Assembly (NCBI GenBank): GCA_012729015.1
Contig: JAAYDY010000001.1
Coordinates: forward strand, 78,120 to 142,119
Source of the DNA: Phycisphaerae bacterium
Lineage (GTDB): Bacteria > Planctomycetota > Phycisphaerae > FEN-1346 > JAACEH01
Direction of reading: 5' to 3'
Length of the DNA stretch: 64,000 nucleotides
Shown piece by piece: positions 33,309 through 42,331 of the stretch. A model generated the notes under the pieces. That model searched no databases, had not been told where the DNA came from, and saw nothing but the letters and a program-made list of their open reading frames with translations. The translations under genes and the position numbers were made by a program. Every line of letters starts with the position of its first letter. The first letter of the stretch is position 1.

Positions 33309-36248
33309 ATGAACCTCATGAAGCGATTCCTCGTGTCGATGGCGATACCGGCGATCGCGCTGCTTGTCGCGGCGACGACTCCGGCGCGTGTGGCGGTCGC
33401 CCAGTCGGAGCCGGGCGGCGCCGAAACGCCAGCGTGCGTCGTCCTGGACACCTACGGGTTCTGGCGGATGCATCATACGCTTCAGCCGCCGGTGCTTCTG
33501 GACAACGCCGGCACGCTCAGCCCCGCCCTGCTGGACGTGCAGTGGACGGACATCGAAACGCCCGCGGCGCCCGACGGATGGGCTGCCCCCGAGTTCGACG
33601 ACGGCTCGTGGCTGCGCGGCCCGGCGCGCATGGCTTGCCGCACGCCGTACCTGTCGCGGCTGTGCCTGCGCGGCGTCTTCGGCGTGACCGATCCGTCGAA
33701 AGCAGTCGGCCTGAACCTGACGCTCGTCTACCAGGGCGGCGCCATCGTCTACCTGAACGGCAAGGAAATCGCCCGCCAGGACATCGCCCCGGCCCGGCCC
33801 GGGCATCCCGTGCTGGCCGCAGCCTACCCCGTCGAGGCGTTCGTGGCGAAGGACGGCAAGCTGCTTCGCGGCTGGCAGACGTCGGAAGAGAAGGCCGACA
33901 CCGAGACGCGGCGACGGGTGGCCCTTCGCGTCCGCACGCTTCGCCACGTCGCCCTGCCGCGCGACCTGCTTCGCAAGGGGCCCAATGTGCTGGCCGTCGA
34001 AATCGTCCGGGCGCCGTACCCACCCGCCATCCGCACGGGCAAGAAGGACCGGCCCGCGTGGAACGACGTTCACACCAACGGCATGATCTACGAGCCGGAC
34101 TTCAACACGTGCCAGTTGGTCGGCCTTCAGCTTGCCGCCCCCCGGAGCGACGGCCTGGAGCCCAACGCCGTGCGCGCCGCGGGCCTGCGCGCGTGGAACA
34201 GCGACCTCCTGGCCGCGGACTTCGACATGGACTTCGGCGGCCAGGGCGGCGAGCCGCTGCGGCCCGTGCGCATCACGGCCGTCAGGAACGGTGCGTTCTG
34301 CGGCAAGTTCGTGGTGGGTTCGTCCGAGCCGATCCGCAAGCTCACGGTCACCGCCGGCGACCTGGCCTCGGGCGGCGCGACGTTGCCGGCCTCAGCCGTG
34401 AGCTTCCGATTCGCCGAGCCTTGGGGCCGCGAAGGAGACGTGTTCGGCACCTCCACGCGGAACCCCGACAACAGTCTGAATCGGACCCTGGTCTACCGGT
34501 ACACGCGGAAACCGACGCTGCTGGGCGCCCTGATGGATCGCCCGGACGAGGAGGTGGCCGTCGCCGCGACGCGTCCCACGAAGGAGTTTGAGCCGGACCC
34601 GCGGATCCCCGCGCCGCCGGAGCCCATGGACGGAGCCGTCGTCCCTGTCTGGATCACGGTGAACGTGCCCAGGGGTGCCGCCCCGGGCGACTACACAGGC
34701 AAGGTGACCGTCGTCGCCGAGGGAGCCGCGCCGATCGACGTGCCCCTGGCCGTGAAGGTGGTCGGCTGGACGTTGCCCGAGCCCGAGGATTTCGGCACCT
34801 GGATCGACATGATCCAGTCGCCCGACACGCTCGCCCTGGAGTACGACGTGCCGCTCTGGTCCGACCGCCACTGGGCCCTGATCGCCCGGTCGATGGACCT
34901 GTTGCGCGGCGTCGGCAACCGCGTGCTCTATGTGCCGCTGATCTGCCAGTCGAATCTGGGCAACGCCGAATCGATGGTCCGCTGGATCGACCGCGGCAAC
35001 GGCCGGTACGAGTGGGACTTCTCGGTCATGGACAAGTACCTCGACCACTGCCTGAAGCACATGGGCCCACCGTCGATGATCGTCCTGTACGCCTGGGAAA
35101 TCTACTTCGCCGAATCGAAGCAGTTGAAGCCCGACTTCGACGCCCGGGAACTCGGCAAGGAGGTGGTCGAGGCCCGCGAGGCCTTCAAGGGCAAGGGGCC
35201 CATGGTCACCGTGGTCGATCCTGCCACGGGAGCCGTCGAGGCGCGGCACTTGCCGCAACTGCTGGACCCGAACGGCAAGCCGCTGTGGAAGGAACTGTTC
35301 TCGCAGCTCCGCAGCCGCATGGACCGGCGCGGCCTGACGGACCGTCTGCGGCTGGGGACCATGAGCGACGCCTGGCCGAGCCGCAGCGAGGTGCAGTTCT
35401 TCGCCGAGGTGGCCGGCGATCTGAGGTGGTTCTCCGACTCGCATCCGGGTATCGCGGACCTGCAACGACACATGGAGCAGTTGGCCTCGGGCAACGCCAG
35501 CCGGTCGATGCGCGAGGCCTCGTATCCCACCGTGACCGCCCCGAAGGACGAGATGGCCGTCCTGGCCCGGGCCGACTACACGGCCCACGTCTTCAGCCTG
35601 ACCATGCCCAACGAATCGCGGACCGGCGACAGCCTCATGGGCTGGAAGAACCCGATTGTGGACGTGCAGCACGACCGCCACGCGGAGTTTCACACGATGA
35701 CCCGCTGGCACAACATGCCCGAGGTCAACGTGCTGGGCGGCCAGCGCGGCGTCGGGCGCCTGGGCGGCGACTGGTGGCGATGCGTCAGGAACCAGCGCGG
35801 CCTGAGGGTCGGACTCGCCCGCGACCGCTATCCGCAGAGCAGTTGGCGCAACCTCGACGCGAATATCCAGATGCTCGCCCCCGGACCCGACGGCGCGGTG
35901 GCAACCTACCGTTTCGAGGCCGTCCGCCAGGGGCTCCTGGAGACCGAAGCCCGCGTGTTCGTCGAGCGCGCCCTGGACGCCCCGACCACGAAGGCCCGCC
36001 TCGGCGCCGCCCTGGCCGCGCGGGCGGCCGACCTGTTGCGGCGGCGTGCAAGCCTGCTGACCAAAGCCTCGTCCGGCCTCCAACTGGGTGGTCCCGACTG
36101 GTCCCACGTCACCAACGCCCGCGGATGGTTCCAGTGGAACAATACGGCCGGCCACTCGTGGCTGCTCAGCGCCGACTGGCAGACGATGAACGAGGAACTG
36201 CTCGCCCTGGCCGCGGAGGTCGAGGCGAAACTCGGCGCCGGCAAATGA
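33309..36248 (+). CDS. Large secreted glycoside-hydrolase-like protein
   Basis: A 979-residue exported protein. I start at the ATG with AAAGG 7 bp upstream, not the one 15 bp earlier. The signal peptide ends near residue 32 (VAVAQ). The N-terminal region contains a galactose-binding-like sandwich ('GGAIVYLNGKEIARQDI', as in beta-galactosidase jelly rolls). A beta-sandwich near 430-480 ('VPRGAAPGDYTGKVTV') precedes a probable TIM barrel from about 500 ('WDFSVMDKYLDHCLKH', 'IVLYAWEIYF', 'LRLGTMSDAWPS'). This order resembles DUF4091/DUF6067-type planctomycete glycosidase families. I cannot assign catalytic acids or a substrate. Probably periplasmic or secreted. Confidence 0.7.
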   Translation: MNLMKRFLVSMAIPAIALLVAATTPARVAVAQSEPGGAETPACVVLDTYGFWRMHHTLQPPVLLDNAGTLSPALLDVQWTDIETPAAPDGWAAPEFDDGSWLRGPARMACRTPYLSRLCLRGVFGVTDPSKAVGLNLTLVYQGGAIVYLNGKEIARQDIAPARPGHPVLAAAYPVEAFVAKDGKLLRGWQTSEEKADTETRRRVALRVRTLRHVALPRDLLRKGPNVLAVEIVRAPYPPAIRTGKKDRPAWNDVHTNGMIYEPDFNTCQLVGLQLAAPRSDGLEPNAVRAAGLRAWNSDLLAADFDMDFGGQGGEPLRPVRITAVRNGAFCGKFVVGSSEPIRKLTVTAGDLASGGATLPASAVSFRFAEPWGREGDVFGTSTRNPDNSLNRTLVYRYTRKPTLLGALMDRPDEEVAVAATRPTKEFEPDPRIPAPPEPMDGAVVPVWITVNVPRGAAPGDYTGKVTVVAEGAAPIDVPLAVKVVGWTLPEPEDFGTWIDMIQSPDTLALEYDVPLWSDRHWALIARSMDLLRGVGNRVLYVPLICQSNLGNAESMVRWIDRGNGRYEWDFSVMDKYLDHCLKHMGPPSMIVLYAWEIYFAESKQLKPDFDARELGKEVVEAREAFKGKGPMVTVVDPATGAVEARHLPQLLDPNGKPLWKELFSQLRSRMDRRGLTDRLRLGTMSDAWPSRSEVQFFAEVAGDLRWFSDSHPGIADLQRHMEQLASGNASRSMREASYPTVTAPKDEMAVLARADYTAHVFSLTMPNESRTGDSLMGWKNPIVDVQHDRHAEFHTMTRWHNMPEVNVLGGQRGVGRLGGDWWRCVRNQRGLRVGLARDRYPQSSWRNLDANIQMLAPGPDGAVATYRFEAVRQGLLETEARVFVERALDAPTTKARLGAALAARAADLLRRRASLLTKASSGLQLGGPDWSHVTNARGWFQWNNTAGHSWLLSADWQTMNEELLALAAEVEAKLGAGK

Positions 36249-36287
36249 GGTCAGCGGCTGTCCGGCAGCCACAGAAGAGAGTTCATC

Positions 36288-36320
36288 AAAAAGCCGGGGC
36301 GACTCGGTGGGAGTCGCCCC
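36288..36320 (-). terminator. Rho-independent terminator of the ceramidase-like operon
   Basis: Minus-strand GGGGCGACT / AGTCGCCCC with a 7-base loop, followed by GGC and TTTTT, about 90 bp after the stop of the last gene. The other strand has no T tract. Confidence 0.75.
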
Positions 36321-36408
36321 GTGTCGGTGCGCTGGCTCTGGGGTTGGCAACAGCAACGCACCTGCGCTGAGGCCGAAGTGGTGCTCCGGCCCGCGCTGTT
36401 GTATCGAA

Positions 36409-37620
36409 TCAGTCGGCAATCGCGCCGAACGCCTTCCGGGCGCAGCCCATCAGCAGGCCCTCGAACTCCGCGGCCGGACACATGTTGGTCTCGTAAGCGC
36501 CCTGGGCCTGGGCCTCGTCCGTCGGGAAGTAGCCGATGTAGTCGTTGGCCAGCGACACCACCACGGTGTGCTCCGTGGGGCTCGCCTCGCGAAGCATGCC
36601 CTGGTACTCGCTGAACAGCTCGCCGGGCAGGCTCACCAGCGACAGGTCACCTGCGCGGAACGCCTGGATTTCGGTGGCGATGGTCTCGCCCGTCTTGCGG
36701 CCGGGACTCTGCTGACCCTTGATGGCGTCACGGGTGCGGACGATGTTCCACGGCTCCTGGCGCGACCGGACCGTGCCGGCGGCAATCGGTTTCAGATTCG
36801 CGACGGCCGGCGCGACGATGCCGGCCAGGGCCTCGCCCATCCGCTTCGGGTGCTCGGGGCCGACCTGGATGCAGACGCGCGGGTTGATGTTGGCCCCGCC
36901 GCCGTTGACGAACAGGACCGTGTCGGCCACGCCGCGACGCTCCAACTCGTCCTTGAGGTAGCCGGGGTAATCGGCCGAAATGTCCAGACTGCTCGGCCCG
37001 AGAACGACTGGGTGGCAGCCATAGGCCACCACCAGCGCCGCCAGAGGCCCCGCGGGCCGTCGAACGCCCACAAGCATGACCGTCGGATCGAAGAACCCGG
37101 GGTGCTTGCCGTCGGGATCGTTCCACTCGTTGCCCCAGGTTCCGTCGGCCAGCTTGACGCGGCGGTTGGACCCAAGCGTCGGCGCCTTGGTATAGGCGAC
37201 CTCAAGAACGCCGGGTGCCGCATCGGCCCACGCGCGAGCGACCAGGTCGGCCAGGGTCTCCTTCAACGATTCCAGGTACTTCACGTCCAGCGGCTTCAGC
37301 TCCTCGCCGCCGAACATGCTCGTGGCCGGACCGCTGTGAGTGTGCGTGCCGGAGACGATGACCGCCTCGGCGGCCAGGGGCGTTCTCGCGGCGATCATGC
37401 GGCGAACGTCCTGGACGTAGCCCCGCGGGTAGCCGATCGTGTCGCTCGTGATCAGGGCCCACGCCCCGCCGCCGCTGTCCCTGACCACCAGGGCCTCGGC
37501 CCGCAGCGTGTGCCCGAGAGCCGTGGACTGGCGAGGCTTGTAGCCCACCATGATGGCGCCCACCGGCGGCGTGATGTCGGCCACGGCAACGCCGATCTCG
37601 AGACCCGGTTTCTTGCCCAT
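36409..37620 (-). CDS. Neutral/alkaline ceramidase-like hydrolase, paralogue 1
   Basis: A 403-residue protein with GGGAGGAAC before the ATG. It matches the N-terminal catalytic part of the neutral/alkaline non-lysosomal ceramidase family: 'IGVAVADITPPVGAIMVGY', zinc-site 'VSGTHTHSGP' (near 100), 'GCHPVVLG' (near 220), 'NGGGANINPR' and 'VSLPGELFSEY'. No signal peptide and no C-terminal immunoglobulin-like domain, so it is shorter than true ceramidases (about 650 residues). Many such short planctomycete proteins are annotated 'neutral/alkaline ceramidase' without proof, and the substrate may be another amide. A close paralogue lies 40 bp upstream. Confidence 0.85.
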   Translation of the reverse strand: MGKKPGLEIGVAVADITPPVGAIMVGYKPRQSTALGHTLRAEALVVRDSGGGAWALITSDTIGYPRGYVQDVRRMIAARTPLAAEAVIVSGTHTHSGPATSMFGGEELKPLDVKYLESLKETLADLVARAWADAAPGVLEVAYTKAPTLGSNRRVKLADGTWGNEWNDPDGKHPGFFDPTVMLVGVRRPAGPLAALVVAYGCHPVVLGPSSLDISADYPGYLKDELERRGVADTVLFVNGGGANINPRVCIQVGPEHPKRMGEALAGIVAPAVANLKPIAAGTVRSRQEPWNIVRTRDAIKGQQSPGRKTGETIATEIQAFRAGDLSLVSLPGELFSEYQGMLREASPTEHTVVVSLANDYIGYFPTDEAQAQGAYETNMCPAAEFEGLLMGCARKAFGAIAD

Positions 37621-37660
37621 GCGTCGTTCCTCCCCATGCGGCGGCGGACCGCCGTGCGCC

Positions 37661-38866
37661 TCAGTCGGCAATGGCCGCGAAGGCCTTGCCGGCATGTTCC
37701 ATGATCATGTCCTGCATGCCTTCGACCGGAGCGGACTTGCTCTCGTAGGCCCCCTGGGCCATCGCCTCGTCCGTCGGCAGATACGAAATGCAATCGTTGG
37801 CCAGTTGCACGACGACCGTCTGCGGCACGCTGCTGATGTCGCGCAACATCCGCGAATACTCGCTGAACAGCTCGCCGGGCAACCCGATCAGGCCCAGGTC
37901 GCCGACGCGAAGAGCCTGGATTTCCGTCGGAATCGAGTCGCCCACATGGAACCCCGGCCGATCCAGAGGTTTTCGCGGCTCCCGCGTGCGCACCAGGGTC
38001 CACGGCTCGCGGCGCCAGGCCAGCGGACCGTCGGCCACGGGGGCCAGACGCCCCACCGCTGACGCCACAATGGCCGCCAGCGCCTCGCCCATCTTTCGCG
38101 GATGTTCGTCGCCCACCTCGATGCAGACGCGCGGATTAACGTTCCCGCCGCCGGCGTTGACGAAGAGGACTGTTCCGGCCACGGCCTGCCGTTCGAGGGC
38201 GTCCTTCAGGTAGCCCGGGTAGTCGGGCGAGACGGCGAAGCTGTCGTAACCGAGCGTGACGGGGTGGCAGCCGTAGTTGACCATCAGGGCGGCCAGGCAA
38301 CCGTCCGGCCGCCGCACGCCGACCAGCATGACGGACGGATCGACGTAGCCGGGATGCTTGCCGTCGGGATCCCACCACTCGTTGCCCCACGCGCCGTCCT
38401 CGCCTTTGACGCGCCGATTGTGGGCCAGACTCGGCGCCTCGGTCCAGGTGGTTTCCAGACGGCCGGGCTCGGCCGAGCGGAATGCCGCCACGGCCACGTC
38501 GGCCAGCTTGCCCTTGAGGTCGGCCAGGTACTGCCGGTCCAGGTCGTTCAAACCGTCGCCGCCAAAGAGGGTGGCCGGCCCGCTGTGCGTGTGGGTGGCG
38601 CAGATCATGACGGCCTCGCCCGGCAGGCCGCACGCCTGGCGGATCCGGTCGCGGATCTCCGCCACGTCGTCGCGCCCGTAGCCGATGGTGTCGCTGGCGA
38701 CCAGCACCCAGGCCTTGTCGCCGCGGCGACAGGCCATGGCCTCGGCACGCAGGGCGTGTCCGATGGACCGCGAGATCCGCGGCGTGTACCCGGAAAGCGT
38801 CACGCCGACCGGCGGCGTGATATCGACCGAAGCGATGCCGATCAGAAGGTCGGAGTTGCCTTTCAC
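37661..38866 (-). CDS. Neutral/alkaline ceramidase-like hydrolase, paralogue 2
   Basis: A 401-residue protein very similar to the next gene downstream, with the same motifs: 'IGIASVDITPPVGVTLSGY', 'ICATHTHSGPATLFGG', 'NYGCHPVTLG', 'NAGGGNVNPR' and 'IGLPGELFSEY'. The start is a GTG with GGGAGGAC at 6-7 bp. The open frame upstream of it has no ribosome site and no homology. Tandem duplication is evident. Both copies keep the zinc-site histidines, so both may be active on different substrates. It follows the aminotransferase gene by 145 bp. Confidence 0.85.
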   Translation of the reverse strand: MKGNSDLLIGIASVDITPPVGVTLSGYTPRISRSIGHALRAEAMACRRGDKAWVLVASDTIGYGRDDVAEIRDRIRQACGLPGEAVMICATHTHSGPATLFGGDGLNDLDRQYLADLKGKLADVAVAAFRSAEPGRLETTWTEAPSLAHNRRVKGEDGAWGNEWWDPDGKHPGYVDPSVMLVGVRRPDGCLAALMVNYGCHPVTLGYDSFAVSPDYPGYLKDALERQAVAGTVLFVNAGGGNVNPRVCIEVGDEHPRKMGEALAAIVASAVGRLAPVADGPLAWRREPWTLVRTREPRKPLDRPGFHVGDSIPTEIQALRVGDLGLIGLPGELFSEYSRMLRDISSVPQTVVVQLANDCISYLPTDEAMAQGAYESKSAPVEGMQDMIMEHAGKAFAAIAD

Positions 38867-38913
38867 GGGAATGTCCTCCCAGCTGCGCGATATCCTGAAC
38901 ACCTGAACGCCGC

Positions 38914-38943
38914 ACGGCACCGAGGAACTAAGGGGTGCCGCGC
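38914..38943. other. Hairpin between aminotransferase and ceramidase-like genes
   Basis: CGGCACC and GGTGCCG arms with an 11-base loop, no T tract. It could modulate read-through or mRNA stability within the operon. Confidence 0.35.
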
Positions 38944-39011
38944 CGCGATCGACCGCCATGGACGGCCCATCGCAACGCGACACCCACCGGTTCGGCGTGT
39001 TCGGACCACGA

Positions 39012-40289
39012 CTACTTCTTCTTTGCCGTCGCCTTGCGAGCCGTGCTCTTGGCCTTCACGAGCTCGTCGACGTTCTCCTTGATCTTGGCCACGGCGTCGG
39101 CGATCTTGAGGAACTGCGAACGTTCGGCCAGCAGGAACGCCTGGTGAATCGCGCACAGCCGCTCGCCCGCCGCCTTCACGGCATTCGGGCACTCGACCTT
39201 CTTGTACTGGGCGCCGGCATACTTGGTCGGCACCTTCATGTTCTGGAACAGTGGGTACTCGTGAATCGAGCGCCCGTAGCCGCGGCCCATCGTGACGCCC
39301 TCGGCGGCCATGGCTTCCAGGAAGTCGGCCCGGGACAGACCCTTGAACTCGTCGGCATCGTACTGCATGCAGTAGTAGTAGTACCCGCGGCGCGTGATGC
39401 GCTTGTCCTCGGGCAGCGGCTCCAGGCCGCCGATCTTGCGCAGGGCGGCGCTGAGGGCCTTGGTGTTGGCCATCTTCACGTTGACCTGCTTCTTCATCTT
39501 GACGAACTGGCTGTTCAGCAACGCCCCCTGAAGGTCCGTCAGCCGGTAGTTCGACGATACTTCGTAGAAGTCGTAGAAGCCCTGCGTCTCCAGGCGGCCC
39601 AGGTTGTGGAACCGGTACATCTTGCCCCAATCATCCCTGGAGTTGCATACGACGATGCCGCCCTCGCCGCAGGTCAGCGCCTTGGACTGCTGGAAGCTGA
39701 ACGTGCCGAACTGGCCGTAGGAGCCCACGCCCTTGCCGCGCCACTGCGAGCCCTGCGAGTGAGCACAGTCCTCAATCAGCGGCAGCTTGTGCTTGCGGGC
39801 CACCTTCACGATGCGGTCCAGGTCGGCCGGGTATCCGCCGAAGTGGACGATGACGATGGCCGTCGTGCGCGGCGAAATGGCCGCTTCGATCGAGTCGGCA
39901 TCCGGCTGCAGAGTCTTCGGGTCGCAGTCGGCGAACACGGGAATCGCGCCCAAGGGCAGCGCCGCCGAGGCCGACACCACGAACGACAACGCCGGCACCA
40001 CCACCTCGTCGCCCGCCTTCACGCCCGCGGCCCGCAACGCCAACTCCACCGCGATCGTCCCGTTCGGAACGCACAGGCCGAACTTCGCGTTCTGGTACGC
40101 GGCAAAATCCCGCTCGAACTTGCCGCACGCGCTGGCCGCCTGGAGCTCGATCGTCCCGCCACGCCACCACACGCCGCTGCGGAACACCTTCAACAGCGAC
40201 TGCTCGTCGCTCTTGTCGAACTGTGGCCACTTGACCTTGATCCCATTGGGAAGAACCTTCTTGCCGCCCTTAATCGCCAGTTTCGCCAT
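39012..40289 (-). CDS. DegT/DnrJ/EryC1/StrS family PLP-dependent aminotransferase
   Basis: A 425-residue fold-type I PLP enzyme of the sugar-aminotransferase family. The PLP lysine is in 'SFQQSKALTCGEGG' (near 200), with upstream 'PNGTIAVELALRAAG' and 'LIEDCAHSQGS' binding the cofactor. The C-terminus is Lys-rich. AGGAGC precedes the ATG. Family members aminate keto-sugars or, in some cases, dehydrate or regulate. The linked AraC regulator and ceramidase-like amidohydrolases suggest a catabolic or glycolipid setting rather than a polysaccharide cluster, as no other sugar-nucleotide gene is nearby. Confidence 0.9.
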   Translation of the reverse strand: MAKLAIKGGKKVLPNGIKVKWPQFDKSDEQSLLKVFRSGVWWRGGTIELQAASACGKFERDFAAYQNAKFGLCVPNGTIAVELALRAAGVKAGDEVVVPALSFVVSASAALPLGAIPVFADCDPKTLQPDADSIEAAISPRTTAIVIVHFGGYPADLDRIVKVARKHKLPLIEDCAHSQGSQWRGKGVGSYGQFGTFSFQQSKALTCGEGGIVVCNSRDDWGKMYRFHNLGRLETQGFYDFYEVSSNYRLTDLQGALLNSQFVKMKKQVNVKMANTKALSAALRKIGGLEPLPEDKRITRRGYYYYCMQYDADEFKGLSRADFLEAMAAEGVTMGRGYGRSIHEYPLFQNMKVPTKYAGAQYKKVECPNAVKAAGERLCAIHQAFLLAERSQFLKIADAVAKIKENVDELVKAKSTARKATAKKK

Positions 40290-40410
40290 ACCGAGTTGCT
40301 CCTGTTCACGGAATCCAGAGAGTTATCCTGACACACCAACTCCATCCTCACCAGTGTACCGCCGAACCGACCGGACGCCATGCACTGGGTTACGATATAC
40401 GTGCAAAATG

Positions 40411-41289
40411 TCACGATTGACTGCGACTGCGGAACTGCTTGGGCGAACAGCGGACCACCTTCTTGAACGCGCGGCTGAAATAGTACGGGCTGTTGTAGCC
40501 CACCTGTTCGGCGATGTGCGAGATCTTCGTATCGCTCCGTTCGAGCAACTGCTTGGCCGCCTCGATGCGAACCTCCGTCAGAAAGTCGATGATCGTGCGC
40601 CCGAACTGCCGCTTGAACAGGCTCGCCAGGTAGTTCGGCGACAGCGCCACATGGTGCGCCACCCGGGCCAACGTCACGTCGCGGTTGTAGTTGCGCTGGA
40701 TGAAGTCGCGGGCATTGAATGCCACCACCTGCGCATCCGACCAGTCCTCGTGAGGCGGCAGCGGGCGACCGTCCGTGCCCAGTTGCCGCAACGCCTGCGC
40801 CAGCAACGTGTTCAGCAACCCTTTGCATAGCAGCACCCAGCCGCGGCGGCGACTGTTCAACTCCTCGATCAACTGCGTCAGGACGCGGTTGGCCGGTGGA
40901 AAGTCCAGGAAGTCCAGCGCTCCGAGCATCTGGTGACCGCCCTGGGCATCGAACGTCGCCACCTGGCTGCCCAGGTGATTCGGCGACGCCGCCATCCAGA
41001 TGGTCTCCGCAATGCGACCCACCGACCGCGTCTCGTGCAGCATCCGCGGCGCCACCAGGAGCACCTCGCGGGCGCGAATCCGGATGGGTTCTCCGTCGTT
41101 CAGCACCTCGATGACGCCGCGCGTCACGAAACACAGTTCCGGATGGTTGTGCGAGTTGAATCGCCGGTTGACCGTCGGCGGACGCCCGTCCAGCAGCTTC
41201 AGACGCCCAGCGCGCAGGCCGTTGACAATGGCCGGCAACTGCTCGTCAAGAATCTGTGCCCAGTTCGACTCGCTGTAACCCGTGTCCAT
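40411..41289 (-). CDS. AraC-family transcriptional regulator
   Basis: A 292-residue regulator. The N-terminal cupin-like sensor domain has 'NSHNHPELCFVTRGVIEV' (near 45). Two C-terminal helix-turn-helix motifs follow: 'VTLARVAHHVALSPNYLASLF' and 'ISHIAEQVGYNSPYYFSRAFKK', the AraC signature. The chosen ATG has GGAGAG at 9 bp. A perfect short palindrome just upstream is a candidate autoregulatory site. It lies 121 bp upstream of the aminotransferase gene on the same strand and may control it and the ceramidase-like pair. The inducer is unknown. Confidence 0.92.
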   Translation of the reverse strand: MDTGYSESNWAQILDEQLPAIVNGLRAGRLKLLDGRPPTVNRRFNSHNHPELCFVTRGVIEVLNDGEPIRIRAREVLLVAPRMLHETRSVGRIAETIWMAASPNHLGSQVATFDAQGGHQMLGALDFLDFPPANRVLTQLIEELNSRRRGWVLLCKGLLNTLLAQALRQLGTDGRPLPPHEDWSDAQVVAFNARDFIQRNYNRDVTLARVAHHVALSPNYLASLFKRQFGRTIIDFLTEVRIEAAKQLLERSDTKISHIAEQVGYNSPYYFSRAFKKVVRCSPKQFRSRSQS

Positions 41290-41306
41290 GCGCAAGCTCT
41301 CCGTTC

Positions 41307-41321
41307 GACACACATTGTGTC
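41307..41321. promoter_or_regulatory. Candidate operator palindrome upstream of araC-like gene
   Basis: GACACA-CAT-TGTGTC on the plus strand, perfect 6-base arms with a 3-base centre, 18 bp before the start codon. This is where the promoter or 5' leader would lie. Confidence 0.4.
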
Positions 41322-41339
41322 AAGATTGCGCCAATTATC

Positions 41340-41710
41340 AAGAGGGTGCCGGCGGGAGGGGCCCACATCACGCTCGTGGGCAGGGACGGCAGCGCCGCAG
41401 GGGGCGCTCGCGAGCGACCCGCCAGGAGCAAGTCCCTGCGAGGGCGGCTCCCGAGCCGCCCCTACGATGGGCGGGGCTCTCAGACGAGTGACCTGCCTAC
41501 CCACAGGGCGCGGCCCCGAGAGGGAAGCGGCCCCCAAGGATTCCGACGCATGCAACGGGTTGTGGCTGGGACAGATGGCGCTGGGCGCCTGGCTTCTGAA
41601 AGACCAGAGTCCCGGAGGGATGCGGACTGGTCGCAAAGCCGCCACGACCCAGCGGCCCCGGCGGCTCTCCGCATGGAGGCAGGACCGGCCCTGCCTCCGA
41701 CGCCGCGACC
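41340..41710. repeat. Gap with dispersed palindromic repeats
   Basis: Starts with a unit resembling the outer arms of the 32.9-kb element (CCCACATCACGCTCGTGGGC). Further GC-rich inverted segments follow, such as GGGCGGCTCCCGAGCCGCCC near 41441-41460. Frames are open on both strands, but none has a ribosome site or protein-like composition. I see no gene here. Confidence 0.5.
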
Positions 41711-41713
41711 CTA

Positions 41714-41995
41714 TCAGTTGTTCGTCGTCACCGTCTTGATCGACCGGCGGGGGATGAAGATCGTGTTGTCGCCGCGCTGATCGATCTGGACCCAATCGCC
41801 CATGACCTTCACACGGCACCGTGAGGCGCGCAGCGGATCTCCGCCGGCTTCGCTCGTGAACTCCACCACCGCGTCGCGGACATCCAGCGCAATCGTGCTG
41901 GAACCGCTCGGCCGCGACTCCTGGGCCATCGCACTGACCGCCACCAGGACGCCCAACACGCCCACCACCACCAGCACGACCACAAGTGCTTTCAT
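41714..41995 (-). CDS. Small exported protein of unknown function
   Basis: A 93-residue protein. Residues 1-24 are a signal peptide (Val-rich, ending AMA). The mature ~70 residues are charged and beta-prone ('DAVVEFTSEAGG', 'VKVMGDWVQIDQRGDNTIFIP'). GGAGGAT lies 8 bp before the ATG. The ending 'RRSIKTVTTNN' resembles small planctomycete proteins that precede RNA-binding-like folds, but I do not recognise a family. A single gene between repeats and a divergent oxidoreductase. Confidence 0.65.
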   Translation of the reverse strand: MKALVVVLVVVGVLGVLVAVSAMAQESRPSGSSTIALDVRDAVVEFTSEAGGDPLRASRCRVKVMGDWVQIDQRGDNTIFIPRRSIKTVTTNN

Positions 41996-42237
41996 CCGAC
42001 CGATCCTCCGAGAACTGGCGATGCCGCGGTCCGGGCCTCCACGCCGGCGGCCGCCGCGGCTGCGGCAACCGGCGCCGCCGGGGTCTCCGGCGGACCACCC
42101 ACACCAAGTGTCCTATCGACACAACCCCCGAGCCTTCTTGATTCGTTGAGCCTGCCCGTGGATCCGCCAGGGCAACCGCACTCGGCCGGCGTCCCAGCCC
42201 GCCGCCCCCCGCCGGCGGCCGACCGCCCCTCGGGGCC

Positions 42238-42266
42238 TTGTCTCATGCCGGTATTGCGACTATTCT
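42238..42266 (+). promoter_or_regulatory. Predicted promoter of the CoA-disulfide reductase gene
   Basis: TTGTCT and TATTCT, 17 bp apart, 65 bp before the ATG. The rest of the gap from 41996 is GC-rich with nothing recognised. Confidence 0.4.
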
Positions 42267-42331
42267 TGCACGGGACCGGCGGGGATCGCATGCCGGATGG
42301 CGGATGGCACTGCCCAGCGAAGGGAGAGACT

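Noticed and set aside
41340..41713. Protein-coding gene in the gap between the AraC and small exported genes
   Set aside because: Open frames exist on both strands, but all consist of repeat translations rich in Arg/Pro/Gly without ribosome sites.
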